DNA from: Colwellia piezophila ATCC BAA-637
GTDB lineage: Bacteria; Pseudomonadota; Gammaproteobacteria; Enterobacterales; Alteromonadaceae
Direction: 5' to 3'
NCBI RefSeq assembly: GCF_000378625.1
Contig: NZ_KB905164.1
Coordinates: forward strand, 62,001 to 126,000
DNA: 64,000 bases
A model generated the notes under the pieces. That model saw only the letters and a program-made list of their open reading frames with translations. It made no database searches and had not been told where the DNA came from. A program made the position numbers and the translations under genes. This document shows, in pieces, positions 9,908-18,018 of this stretch (position 1 is the stretch's first letter; every line of letters starts with the position of its first letter).

Positions 9908-11566
9908 TTATCTTTTAAACTCAGACGTTTTACTCCATTGTGGCCACACGTCTGCAGCAGATAATTCAAAGCCAATTTCAAAGAACAACTGCATGTCTTC
10001 AACCGCGCCAGTTAAGTCCCATTCTTCGCTGTATTCATCACAAAGACCGTGATAACACTTGGCCAAGATTGGATCTAGTTTAGCTCTTAAATCAGCCGTT
10101 GCTTGGTCAGCCGGTACAGCGCCACCTTTTGCGTATAACGCAGGAATACCAACGTTAGCAAAAGCAAAGTGATCAGAGCGGTAATAAATACCTGCAGCAG
10201 GTCTAGGGTCACCTGAGATCACACGATTTTGTTTTTTTGCTGCTGTGGTTAAAAAGTTATCAAGCTCTGATTGACCTAAACCATAAACGGCAACATCAGC
10301 ACTTTTACCATTGACGTTAAGTGCATCCATATTAATGTTGGCAACAGTTTTTGCCGCAGGAATTATAGGGTTAGCCGCATAGAACTTAGAGCCAAGTAAG
10401 CCCTGCTCTTCTGCCGTTACCGCTAAGAAAGTAACAGAGCGGTCAAGTCGTTGGGGTAATTTAGCAAAGGCTTCAGCTACTTCAATTAAGGCTGCAGTAC
10501 CGGTAGCGTTATCACGAGCACCGTTATAAATTTGGTCGCCTTTTTTAGTTAAATCTGTACCTAAGTGATCCCAATGAGCAGAATACAAGATATGCTCATC
10601 GGCATTTTTCTGACCCGGTAAAGTCGCGATAAAGTTATATGAGATTGAGTTTTTGATGGTATTTTTAACCGTGATAGAAGCATCTAAGTCACCCATATCA
10701 ATGTTGAAGCTACCTTGCGCTGCACGCGCTTTCATTTCGGTAAAATCAAGACCCGCTTTAGCAAAAATTTCCGTAGCAACATCACTGTTAATCCAACCTT
10801 CAACTGCAACACGGTCTTTGTTCATATCTTCGCGTTGGAAGCTAAACTGTGGACCTGTCCAAGAGTTTTTCACCACCGACCAACCGTAAGATGCTGGCGC
10901 TGTTTCATGAATGATAATTGCACCTTCAGCGCCTTGACGACTCGCTTCTTCGTACTTATAAGTCCAACGACCGTAATAAGTCATAGCATTACCGGTAAAT
11001 AATTCCGGATCTTGCGTGGCAAAACCTGGGTCATTTACTAAAATAACAACCGTTTTACCCTTAACATCAAGGTCTTTATAATCATTCCAATTATATTCTG
11101 GGGCATTAACACCGTAACCAACAAAAACAAGCTCAGAATTTTTAAGTTGCTCTAATTCGCTAATTCGACCGCTGCCCATCACCATGTCAGTACCATGTTG
11201 GTAATCTTTACCACCAATAGACAACGTCATGTCAGAAGATGCTTCAATAGACACTAACGGCACTTCTTGTAAGAAGCTATCGCCATTGCCCGGTTTAAAA
11301 CCTATGGCTTTAAACTGCTCAGTTAAGTAGGCAAGCGTAAGCTCTTCACCCTTACTTGAAGGAGCACGACCACCAAATTCATCCGAAGATAGCACTTTTA
11401 CATGTTCTATTAATTGCGCGGTATTGATGCTGTCATAACTGGCGCTAAACTCTTTAGCGCTATTTCCTTGAGAAGAATAGGCTTGTGAAAGGTCATCTGA
11501 CGTTGTTGCCATACAACCTACCAATACGGCGGTGGAAAGTAGTGATAATGCTATTTTTTTTATCAT
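9908..11566 (-). CDS. M28-family zinc aminopeptidase, lipoprotein
   Basis: Probable exported metallopeptidase acting on peptides outside the inner membrane. The 552-residue protein begins with a lipoprotein signal (lipobox LVGC, Cys18). A PA insertion domain lies at about residues 130-260. The M28 zinc site is visible in order: SAHWDHLG, GARDNATGTAALIEVAEAF, AVTAEEQGLLGS (catalytic Glu and metal Glu), NMDALN and YRSDHFAF. Stand-alone gene with its own terminator. The preferred substrate cannot be read from the sequence. Confidence 0.92.
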   Translation of the reverse strand: MIKKIALSLLSTAVLVGCMATTSDDLSQAYSSQGNSAKEFSASYDSINTAQLIEHVKVLSSDEFGGRAPSSKGEELTLAYLTEQFKAIGFKPGNGDSFLQEVPLVSIEASSDMTLSIGGKDYQHGTDMVMGSGRISELEQLKNSELVFVGYGVNAPEYNWNDYKDLDVKGKTVVILVNDPGFATQDPELFTGNAMTYYGRWTYKYEEASRQGAEGAIIIHETAPASYGWSVVKNSWTGPQFSFQREDMNKDRVAVEGWINSDVATEIFAKAGLDFTEMKARAAQGSFNIDMGDLDASITVKNTIKNSISYNFIATLPGQKNADEHILYSAHWDHLGTDLTKKGDQIYNGARDNATGTAALIEVAEAFAKLPQRLDRSVTFLAVTAEEQGLLGSKFYAANPIIPAAKTVANINMDALNVNGKSADVAVYGLGQSELDNFLTTAAKKQNRVISGDPRPAAGIYYRSDHFAFANVGIPALYAKGGAVPADQATADLRAKLDPILAKCYHGLCDEYSEEWDLTGAVEDMQLFFEIGFELSAADVWPQWSKTSEFKR

Positions 11567-11813
11567 AATAATTATACTTAGACTGTGAAAAAGATGCCGG
11601 CAGTATAAATGTTCTTATCATAACTAACCAGCGCCGCACTGTTAAACAAGGTTACTGCAAGTAAGCCTAGTGTCAGGCTCACTTGCCACTCGCTTAAAAA
11701 TGATTGATGAACTTGCAGATAGATTTTATCTGCCTGCTAGTTTACAGTAGCCAAATTACTGCCAGCCTCAGCTAGCACCCACATTATTTACCATAAAAAA
11801 CAATAAACATAAA

Positions 11814-12137
11814 ATGAAAGAATCCTTAAGTAACCTCTCTGAAATAGTCGCCAAAGCCAATGATTTATTTTTTGAGCGCAATAAAAACGTCGATACCCTA
11901 ATGGGCATTATGGATAAAACATTACGTAAGCAAGGTATGAGTGCTGATGCGATAACCATTGACTGTATTTCCATGAATAAGAAAATAGTGTTGGTACTGC
12001 ATGACAGTAAACCTGAGCTGGTCGACATTGCCTTCGGTGATAAAGCTGGCGTCATTCATTCTTCAACTGAGCTGGTATTAAAAGAACTTAGCATTAATCA
12101 AATAGTTGAGATGATGGAAGAAAATTTCATTGGTTAA
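11814..12137 (+). CDS. small conserved-looking cytoplasmic protein
   Basis: 107 residues, soluble, no signal peptide or membrane segment. Two predicted helices lie at the N-terminus (residues 5-40), then an alpha/beta pattern (AITIDCISMNKKIVLVLHDSKPELVDIAFGD) and a C-terminal helix (residues 80-105). Codon use matches the neighbours, which supports a real gene. I do not recognise the family; the ribosome site is weak. Confidence 0.65.
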   Translation: MKESLSNLSEIVAKANDLFFERNKNVDTLMGIMDKTLRKQGMSADAITIDCISMNKKIVLVLHDSKPELVDIAFGDKAGVIHSSTELVLKELSINQIVEMMEENFIG

Positions 12138-12290
12138 TTTATTTTAATTTTTTTTTAATTGATTTGTTGCAACTAGACACTTTAAGCCACTATTTTAGTA
12201 AACTAGTTCATATAACTTACCTGCCCGTTAAACACGTAAGTCGTCTGTCATTTTTGGCCCTCTGACAAGGGCGTATTAGGAATAATCGTT

Positions 12291-12566
12291 ATGGAACCCA
12301 TTCTCGGCTTTTTAGTGTTATTTTACTTAGTTGCTTTTGCCTATGACAAAACCATTGATAGTGAGATTAAAGCCAATCAAACATTGGCCTCTACCCTAAC
12401 CGAATGTAAATTCTTTCATTCTTTTCAATCACGACCTAAAGCACTTTCTTATGTACTTAGTTTTAAGTTTTTAGGACTTTCAACACGGTTAAACATTGTC
12501 GGTTCGGTGTTTTCATTGATGATGTATTTCGGTTTAGCCGCTGGCATATATCTTTTGGCTAGATAG
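12291..12566 (+). CDS. small membrane protein of unknown function
   Basis: 91 residues with an N-terminal hydrophobic segment (residues 4-19) and a C-terminal one (residues 68-90); the middle holds a polar stretch with a CKFFHSFQSRPK motif. The family is not recognised. The ATG at 12291 follows a GGAATAA ribosome-site-like stretch. Separate from the upstream gene by about 150 bp. Confidence 0.55.
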   Translation: MEPILGFLVLFYLVAFAYDKTIDSEIKANQTLASTLTECKFFHSFQSRPKALSYVLSFKFLGLSTRLNIVGSVFSLMMYFGLAAGIYLLAR

Positions 12567-12966
12567 CCGTTTTAATTCATTGAACAGGCATAGCTCAGTT
12601 AGATGAGAGCTTAGTAATATTTAGCCCGAAACGCAAATATAAGGGGGACACAAGGTAGTGTGCCTCTTTACTATGCACAACTCTGCACAATTCTGCACAT
12701 TTTTCGCTAGGGCGTACCCGGCCTTAGTTCATACCTTAGTTCATACCTTAGTTCACGCCGTAGTTATTACCTTCATTTAAAAGCTCTTGGGGTAATTAAG
12801 TTATCAATAATCCGCTATTTTTGTTTGCTGTCTTCGGGTAGAATCCACACTATAAAATTATTTATTAGGCTTTACAGAACTGGCAAAACTCAAATAAGTA
12901 ATGCCAAAGCAGTAACGTTTAATTAACAACACCTTCTTATTTCTTTTCAAACATGACACAAATATA
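12567..12966. other. 400-bp gap with tRNA-like fragment and two tandem repeats
   Basis: At 12584-12610 a stretch reads like the first half of a tRNA (TAGCTCAGTTAGATGAGAGC, a D-arm), and an upstream AGGCATA can pair with TGTGCCT at about 12659-12665. No T-arm or plausible anticodon arm follows. A 10-bp repeat with core TGCACA occurs three times at 12671-12700, and a 12-bp repeat CTTAGTTCATAC occurs three times (third diverged) at 12723-12758. The remainder should contain the promoter of the MYG1-like gene. Confidence 0.4.
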
Positions 12967-13836
12967 ATGACTGATAAAACGATAGTAACGCACAACGGTA
13001 ATTTTCATGCAGATGATGTTTTCAGTATCGCTGCACTTAAAAGCATCTTTCCTACTTTTAACCTCATACGCACCCGTGATTTAGATATTATCGCTAAAGC
13101 CGATATTGTGCTTGATGTTGGTGGTGTATACGATGCCGATACCGGTCGTTTTGATCATCATCAACGCGGTGGTGCGGGTAAACGTGACAATGGTATTCCC
13201 TTCTCCTCTTTTGGTTTAATTTGGCAAAAATATGGTGTAGAAATATGCCAAGGTAACCAGGAACTAGCTAACTCGATTGATGCAGACTTGGTATCAACCA
13301 TTGATGCCATCGATTGTGGTCATGTTGAAGGTGTTGTTCAAGGTATTAGCCTTAGCCAAACCATTTCTATGTTTAACCCAACATGGCAAGAAGATAGTCA
13401 CTTTGATACCTGCTTTGATGAAGCGGTTGAATTCGCCTCGCGGTTATTAACACGTTTCATTGCCTCTGCTAACGGTGGCATTAGTGCAAAAGCTATTGTC
13501 GCCAAAGCGATTGAAAATGCTGCAGATCCCCGAGTGATTGTCTTAGAAAAATATACTCCGTGGAAAAGAACAGTTCATGCCTTATCGACCGAAGCTTTAT
13601 ATATGGTGTACCCCTCTGGATCTGGCCCATGGCGCATTCAAACAGTACCCGTTGAACCAGGCTCATTTGAAGACAGAAAGCCCCTGCCAGCGCCTTGGGC
13701 TGGCTTATCCGATAAAGCACTTAAAGAAGTGACTGGCATTGATGATGCAATGTTTTGTCATAATGGTTTATTTATTGCTGGTGCAGAATCATTTGAAAGC
13801 ACGATGAAAATGGCAGCCATGGCATTAAAAGCTTAA
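12967..13836 (+). CDS. MYG1-family (UPF0160) metal-dependent protein
   Basis: Member of the MYG1/UPF0160 family, related to DHH phosphoesterases; eukaryotic MYG1 is a 3'-5' RNA exonuclease, while the bacterial role is not settled. The 289-residue protein opens with THNGNFHADDVFSIAALK (metal-binding His/Asp), then VLDVGGVYD and GRFDHHQRGG (near residues 50-70). The C-terminal half has the family stretch YPSGSGPWRIQTVPV. Stand-alone gene; normal length for bacterial members. Confidence 0.88.
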   Translation: MTDKTIVTHNGNFHADDVFSIAALKSIFPTFNLIRTRDLDIIAKADIVLDVGGVYDADTGRFDHHQRGGAGKRDNGIPFSSFGLIWQKYGVEICQGNQELANSIDADLVSTIDAIDCGHVEGVVQGISLSQTISMFNPTWQEDSHFDTCFDEAVEFASRLLTRFIASANGGISAKAIVAKAIENAADPRVIVLEKYTPWKRTVHALSTEALYMVYPSGSGPWRIQTVPVEPGSFEDRKPLPAPWAGLSDKALKEVTGIDDAMFCHNGLFIAGAESFESTMKMAAMALKA

Positions 13837-13978
13837 TAAAAGGCGCTAAAATTACTATGCAAACTAACCTAGGTTTTTTGTTAGGCTAGACTCGACAAAA
13901 TCCCAGTTATTTGGTTGGTTAAGTTTCAGCTTGCCTCACAAGTAGTGGAGATCTTCTATAGTTAGCTTTTACAAAATA

Positions 13979-14136
13979 ATACCCGTTTCATTAAGTTTGT
14001 GATCTTGTTGTGCATAGGAAAAATAATTCAGGGCAAGACGCTCGATTAAGCAATACTCCCTATTGGGATTGAGAGCAACGCTGACATGGCTTATTTTAAC
14101 CAGCACAAGTGAGCAATGATTTAATGAAATTGGTAT
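13979..14136 (+). repeat. 159-bp palindromic MITE-like repeat, copy 2
   Basis: Same element and orientation as 5353-5511. Ends are ATACCCGTTTCATTAA (13979-13994) and TTAATGAAATTGGTAT (14121-14136). Its right end lies only 18 bp before the ATG of the SnoaL-like gene and abuts that gene's AGGAGG ribosome site, so the repeat occupies the place of the gene's promoter and leader. The end creates a TATAAT hexamer at 14134-14139, but no fitting -35 box is seen. Confidence 0.8.
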
Positions 14137-14154
14137 AATATAGGAGGAAAAACA

Positions 14155-14514
14155 ATGAGCTTAGCAGATATAGTACAGCGTGGTTGGGATGCCGTTGGCG
14201 CTCAAGATTTCGATGCCTTAGTGACTGACTACAAAGAAGAGATGACCTTCATCATGCCCGGACAAAGTGACATTTTAGTCGGGCGGCAGGAGTTTCGTTC
14301 CGCCTTAAATGGTCTTGGGACAATTCTTCCTCCAGGTTTCGAAATTACAGAACTTCGGCAGCTTGAAGGAAAAAATGAAGTCGTCTCTATTATTGAATGG
14401 AAATCAGACAAGATTGTAGCTTCACAGTTATCAGTTTTGTTTAAGTTCGAAGACAGTAAAATCTATGAAGAACGTTGGTTCATAGACACTGAACAATGGA
14501 AAACTGCCTTCTAA
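14155..14514 (+). CDS. SnoaL-like (NTF2-fold) protein
   Basis: 119 residues with the cone-shaped NTF2-like pattern: N-terminal helix with Trp (RGWDAVGAQDFDALVTDY), then MTFIMPGQSDILVGRQEFRSAL and the C-terminal strand EERWFIDTEQWKTAF. Such proteins may be isomerases, hydrolases or binding proteins; the function cannot be assigned here. The strong ribosome site AGGAGG (about 14142-14147) fixes the start at 14155. Confidence 0.75.
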   Translation: MSLADIVQRGWDAVGAQDFDALVTDYKEEMTFIMPGQSDILVGRQEFRSALNGLGTILPPGFEITELRQLEGKNEVVSIIEWKSDKIVASQLSVLFKFEDSKIYEERWFIDTEQWKTAF

Positions 14515-14521
14515 TTTGGTT

Positions 14522-14563
14522 GATGTTGCCGATAAAAAGTAGACACTATTTATCGGCAACATC
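14522..14563. terminator. long perfect hairpin after the SnoaL-like gene
   Basis: A 15-bp perfect stem (GATGTTGCCGATAAA at 14522-14536; complement at 14549-14563) with a 12-nt loop begins 8 bases after the stop codon. No T-tract follows, so it may be a 3'-end-protecting or Rho-linked structure rather than a simple intrinsic terminator. It lies in a convergent gap. Confidence 0.5.
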
Positions 14564-14653
14564 CGTATCAGCAAGCAAACTTGCACTTGCTGCAATAGCT
14601 AACTCATCAGATTAATCACTTTATTTTTCTTATTTACTGGTAGCTATATAGGC

Positions 14654-15439
14654 TTACAAGCTAAACAATACATCACTGCGAATAATATATTTAACGCCTT
14701 GAGTAATTGGCACTGAGCTATGTATACAGTGCAATGGATGCATACCATGAGGAAAACATAATACGCTACCCGCTGGCGTTCGAACATCGACGTTTACCAC
14801 AGCATCACCCGCTTTTGCTGGCTTAGTTGGTTCGTTAGCGTTAACTAAGAAGCGCGTAGCTCCGCCTTGAAAGTCTTCACTGAGAAAGATTAACAAGGTC
14901 ATTTGACTATATCGGTCAGGAAAAGCATTTGCAATAAGCTCATTATCTATGATGCGGCTACCCGGCCAAGCCCCATCAGAATGCGGTTTAAAAAAATCAT
15001 CTTGGCCATAACGATAAAATCGAAAACGGGCGTTAATGCCGACCGCTTTGTCGCCACCAAAAATTCCCTGTCTATCATCCATTAAGTGCGCAATACGCTG
15101 CCAAATAGTGCCATCAGTTTCTTCATCGACGATCCACGTTAAACTGTCGTTATGACGGACACTTCGCGGTAAAGAGACGGGCGCATCGGGCAAGAAGCCA
15201 AGTTGCTCACTGATACCTATAAGACTGTCACATTCGGCTTTAGACAAGACGTTAAACAGTTGAAATGCTCCCGGAACGTCCGCTAATTCATGACGCTCAA
15301 CTTGACCACTATGGTGATTATTACTCAATTTTGCCGGGTTATTCTCGGTGTTACCCCAGGCTGGTAATGATGGGTTTTCAGCGCCCTGTTCTAACGCTAC
15401 CACAAAAAAATTCGCCTTGGTGTCTTTATCTAGCTTCAT
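14654..15439 (-). CDS. 2-oxoglutarate/Fe(II) oxygenase (prolyl-4-hydroxylase type)
   Basis: A 261-residue cytoplasmic dioxygenase that would hydroxylate a protein or small-molecule substrate using 2-oxoglutarate, O2 and Fe(II). The double-stranded beta-helix core is visible: RFRFYRYGQDDFFKPHSDGAWPG gives the HxD iron pair (near residues 150-160), and GMHPLHCIHSSVPITQGVKYIIRSD gives the distal His and the basic residue for 2-oxoglutarate. An N-terminal extension of about 60 residues has no clear motif. The substrate is unknown. The start lies right after a tandem repeat (15442-15492). Confidence 0.85.
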   Translation of the reverse strand: MKLDKDTKANFFVVALEQGAENPSLPAWGNTENNPAKLSNNHHSGQVERHELADVPGAFQLFNVLSKAECDSLIGISEQLGFLPDAPVSLPRSVRHNDSLTWIVDEETDGTIWQRIAHLMDDRQGIFGGDKAVGINARFRFYRYGQDDFFKPHSDGAWPGSRIIDNELIANAFPDRYSQMTLLIFLSEDFQGGATRFLVNANEPTKPAKAGDAVVNVDVRTPAGSVLCFPHGMHPLHCIHSSVPITQGVKYIIRSDVLFSL

Positions 15440-15441
15440 AC

Positions 15442-15492
15442 TTATCTCTTTTAGTTATCTCTTTTAGTTATCTCTTTTAGTTATCTCTTTTA
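15442..15492 (-). repeat. 13-bp tandem repeat carrying ribosome-site-like motifs
   Basis: Four tandem units of TTATCTCTTTTAG (15442-15454, 15455-15467, 15468-15480, and a 12-base fourth at 15481-15492), followed by a decayed fifth. Read on the minus strand each unit is CTAAAAGAGATAA, and the last one sits 3 bases before the oxygenase ATG, so its AAGAGA serves as the ribosome site. The unit count could change by slippage. Confidence 0.8.
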
Positions 15493-15564
15493 ATAATCTC
15501 TTATCATTATTTCTTTTGCTCAACAGACTTCATCTAGACAGTCCATTTACATTGTTTATCAGCC

Positions 15565-16896
15565 TTATTTGCTGATAATACGTACCTGAGTAAATTGTCG
15601 ATGACCAGCCGCAGTGCCGTGATAGCCAAAGCCACTTTGCTTAGCTCCTACCCATGGCCCTGCCCCACCTGCACCTTGGTTAACGCCCACCATGCCGGCT
15701 TCCATTTGTTCGGCAACGGCTGCAGCACCTGCACCACCAAATACCGAGGCACCTAAGCCATAAGGGCTAGCATTGGCCCGCTCAACCGCTTCACTAATAT
15801 GATTAAAACGGCTAATAGCAACGATAGGACCAAAGGTTTCATCATGCTCTAAGCGCATATCACCCGTGATATCGGCAACGACTGTAGGTTGAATAAAAGG
15901 CGGCTCATAGTGTGCTTTACCTAGCAGAAATCTAGCACCCTTTTCCTGGGCATCTTTAAGCTGTTCAACAACACTTTGATGCTGTTTGTGATTAACAATG
16001 GGGCCAATATTGACATTTTTTTGATCCCAGGGGCCTACTTGGTAACGACTAGCAAGTGCGACTACCTTTTGTTCAAATTCATCGGCAATACGTTCATCAA
16101 CATAGACTCGCTCCGTGGAAGTGCACATTTGCCCAGCATTTTCAAAGGAGCTTGCTACGGCAAACTGCACCGCTTTATCAATATCAGCACTGGCCATCAC
16201 AATCATAGGATCATTGCCACCTAGCTCCATAACCAAACGTTTAAGCGATGATGCGGCGCTGGCCATTATGTGTTTTCCCGCCGCTAACGAGCCGGTAAAT
16301 GCCACCATATTGATATCGGCTTTGACCAGTGACTTTCCCGTTTCGGCGTCGCCATGAGCAATTTGTAAGACCCCTGCAGGCAATATTTCATTAAGAGTAT
16401 TGACAAAAAGTTCCGCCACTAAGGGTGTTTCTTCAGACGGTTTTAATACCACGCTATTACCTGCCATTAATGCCGGCAGCAACAAATTATTTGCCATGGC
16501 CAGAGGATAATTCCAAGGAGAAATAACGGCTACTACGCCTAAGGGACGATATTGCAGTTCAATGCCATGGCCCAGAGACTCGGGGGTAAAAGCCTGGACA
16601 ATTTCTTGGCAAAAATAATCAGTATTTTGTATGGTACCAGCCACTTCATAACCGGCTCTGCGATAGTCCTTACCCATTTCTTTACTAATCAACAGTGTCA
16701 GTGGCTCTTGTACTTTCACAAGCTGTTGATATGCCAATATCACTTTCTGGTGACGCTCGTTAAGGGACAACGCAGCCCAAGACTTTTGTGCGTTCTTCGC
16801 TCGTTGAACAACGGCGGGCATTTTTTCAGCGGTTGTTATTGGCACTTCACCCAGTGCTTCTTGATTAATTGGATCGTAAGAGACGAGCATGGACAT
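15565..16896 (-). CDS. NAD(P)-dependent aldehyde dehydrogenase (succinate-semialdehyde dehydrogenase-like)
   Basis: Oxidises an aldehyde to its acid with NAD(P). I choose the ATG at 16896 (443 residues) because AAGGA lies 8 bases upstream and the sequence then begins MSMLVSYDPINQEALGEVP, the usual family start; an ATG at 16950 would add 18 unlikely residues. Motifs: VISPWNYPLAM, VVLKPSEETP, FTGSLAAGKHIM, LVMELGGNDPMIV (general-base Glu) and NAGQMCTSTERVYV (nucleophilic Cys). The aldehyde is not certain; the shape is close to the Sad/YneI group. Divergent from an HxlR regulator. Confidence 0.88.
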   Translation of the reverse strand: MSMLVSYDPINQEALGEVPITTAEKMPAVVQRAKNAQKSWAALSLNERHQKVILAYQQLVKVQEPLTLLISKEMGKDYRRAGYEVAGTIQNTDYFCQEIVQAFTPESLGHGIELQYRPLGVVAVISPWNYPLAMANNLLLPALMAGNSVVLKPSEETPLVAELFVNTLNEILPAGVLQIAHGDAETGKSLVKADINMVAFTGSLAAGKHIMASAASSLKRLVMELGGNDPMIVMASADIDKAVQFAVASSFENAGQMCTSTERVYVDERIADEFEQKVVALASRYQVGPWDQKNVNIGPIVNHKQHQSVVEQLKDAQEKGARFLLGKAHYEPPFIQPTVVADITGDMRLEHDETFGPIVAISRFNHISEAVERANASPYGLGASVFGGAGAAAVAEQMEAGMVGVNQGAGGAGPWVGAKQSGFGYHGTAAGHRQFTQVRIISK

Positions 16897-16935
16897 CGAT
16901 TTTTTCCTTAAAGCTGCATTAGCTTTCGTTAATGC

Positions 16936-16947
16936 ATAACAAGTTAT
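16936..16947. promoter_or_regulatory. candidate operator between aldehyde dehydrogenase and hxlR
   Basis: An inverted repeat ATAAC-AA-GTTAT lies about 40 bp ahead of the preferred dehydrogenase start and about 90 bp ahead of the hxlR start. Short dyads in such divergent gaps are typical of HxlR-type operators. Inference only. Confidence 0.25.
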
Positions 16948-17036
16948 CATTGGTTCTTGTGCTACATTATGATAGCGTGGAGAATTAAAGCAACCAGTAT
17001 ACTTTTAGTAACCACGTTAACTTGATTGAAATAAAC

Positions 17037-17393
17037 ATGAAGAACACTTTAAAAACAAAGAGTAAAGATAAAAAAATAAATATAAATAGCTGCGAAGAGC
17101 CTTGTTTAATTGAGCGGGGAATGCGAATTTTAGGAGGCAAGTGGAAGGCTTCAATTCTATGGCACGTGAAAGATGGGCCGGTGCGTTTTAATGAGCTGTC
17201 GCGCATGCTTGGTGGTGCCAGTAAAAAAATGGTCGACCAACGCCTTAAAGAATTAGAGAGCCAAGGACTGGTTAACAGAGAAGTGATTTGTACTCGACCC
17301 ATTGCGGTCACTTATGAAATCACCGCTTTTGGACGAACTGCACTCGATATATTAGAGAAACTTAAAGATTGGACCGAAGAGAATAATATCTAA
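17037..17393 (+). CDS. HxlR-family transcriptional regulator
   Basis: A winged-helix regulator, 118 residues from the ATG at 17037 (a TTG at 17022 would add five). The HxlR signature is clear: CLIERGMRILGGKWKASILWHVKDGPVRFNELSRMLGG with an early Cys (CEEPC), then KMVDQRLKELESQGLVNRE and the wing YEITAFG. Members often sense aldehydes or oxidants through that Cys, which fits control of the divergent aldehyde dehydrogenase gene; this link is an inference from position. Confidence 0.87.
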   Translation: MKNTLKTKSKDKKININSCEEPCLIERGMRILGGKWKASILWHVKDGPVRFNELSRMLGGASKKMVDQRLKELESQGLVNREVICTRPIAVTYEITAFGRTALDILEKLKDWTEENNI

Positions 17394-17535
17394 AACCAGG
17401 CGAATTAAATAATGCGGGTTTTCGTGAGCCTTTAAATAGCGATAAAAATCAACTGGATTTTTGTTTATTCTTCGCTATTATAGCCAGATAAATTCAGCCT
17501 ATATGCAGGCATTCCCTGTTGTGGAGTATTCCTAA

Positions 17536-17994
17536 ATGAAAAGTATTGATCTCTTTGTAAATAACTGGGGCAGTAAACATACTATGAGCCCAATAGATAA
17601 CCAAGATATTGTCGAACTTGAAACAAAACTAAATACCGATTTACCTGAATCCTATAAATATTTAATTACTACCTATGGTCTGGTGCATACCCCTAACGTA
17701 TTAACTCGAATCTGCGATCTGGGTGTCGATATCTCTGAAGTTCAAGACTTTTTAAGTCTCGAAGATGTTTTTTCATTGTCAAAACTCTATGAAATGGGTG
17801 GTATGCCCAAGGGCCATATTTTATTTGCCTCTGATTGTAAGGGCAATATGTTTTGTTTCAAGCTTAGCGATTGTGAAAATAAACAAAAAGATGTTCCCGT
17901 ATGGTTTTATAATCATGGCTTATGCACCATTGAAAAAGCCGCCGATTCTTTTAGCGAATGGCTCGAGCAATTCAATGCCCTAGAAAACAACTAA
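17536..17994 (+). CDS. SMI1/KNR4 (SUKH) domain protein
   Basis: 152 residues with the SUKH pattern: an N-terminal IVELETKLNTDLPESYKYLITTYG helix-strand motif (residues 24-48), a central GHILFASDCKGNMFCFKLSD strand pair, and a C-terminal helix SFSEWLEQFN. Many SUKH proteins are immunity proteins against nuclease toxins. No toxin gene is adjacent here, so an orphan immunity gene or an unrelated regulatory role are both possible. Confidence 0.8.
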   Translation: MKSIDLFVNNWGSKHTMSPIDNQDIVELETKLNTDLPESYKYLITTYGLVHTPNVLTRICDLGVDISEVQDFLSLEDVFSLSKLYEMGGMPKGHILFASDCKGNMFCFKLSDCENKQKDVPVWFYNHGLCTIEKAADSFSEWLEQFNALENN

Positions 17995-18018
17995 CCACTG
18001 CATATTTAAGGAAAGATT

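Noticed and set aside
12586-12668. Full tRNA gene
   Set aside because: Only the D-arm fits; there is no T-loop (TTCGA-like) sequence and no plausible anticodon stem, so I kept it only as a tRNA-like fragment.
14134-14139. TATAAT at the end of repeat copy 2 as the SnoaL-like gene's promoter
   Set aside because: The position 17 bp upstream reads GAGCAA, no -35 box, and a start there would leave almost no leader ahead of the ribosome site.
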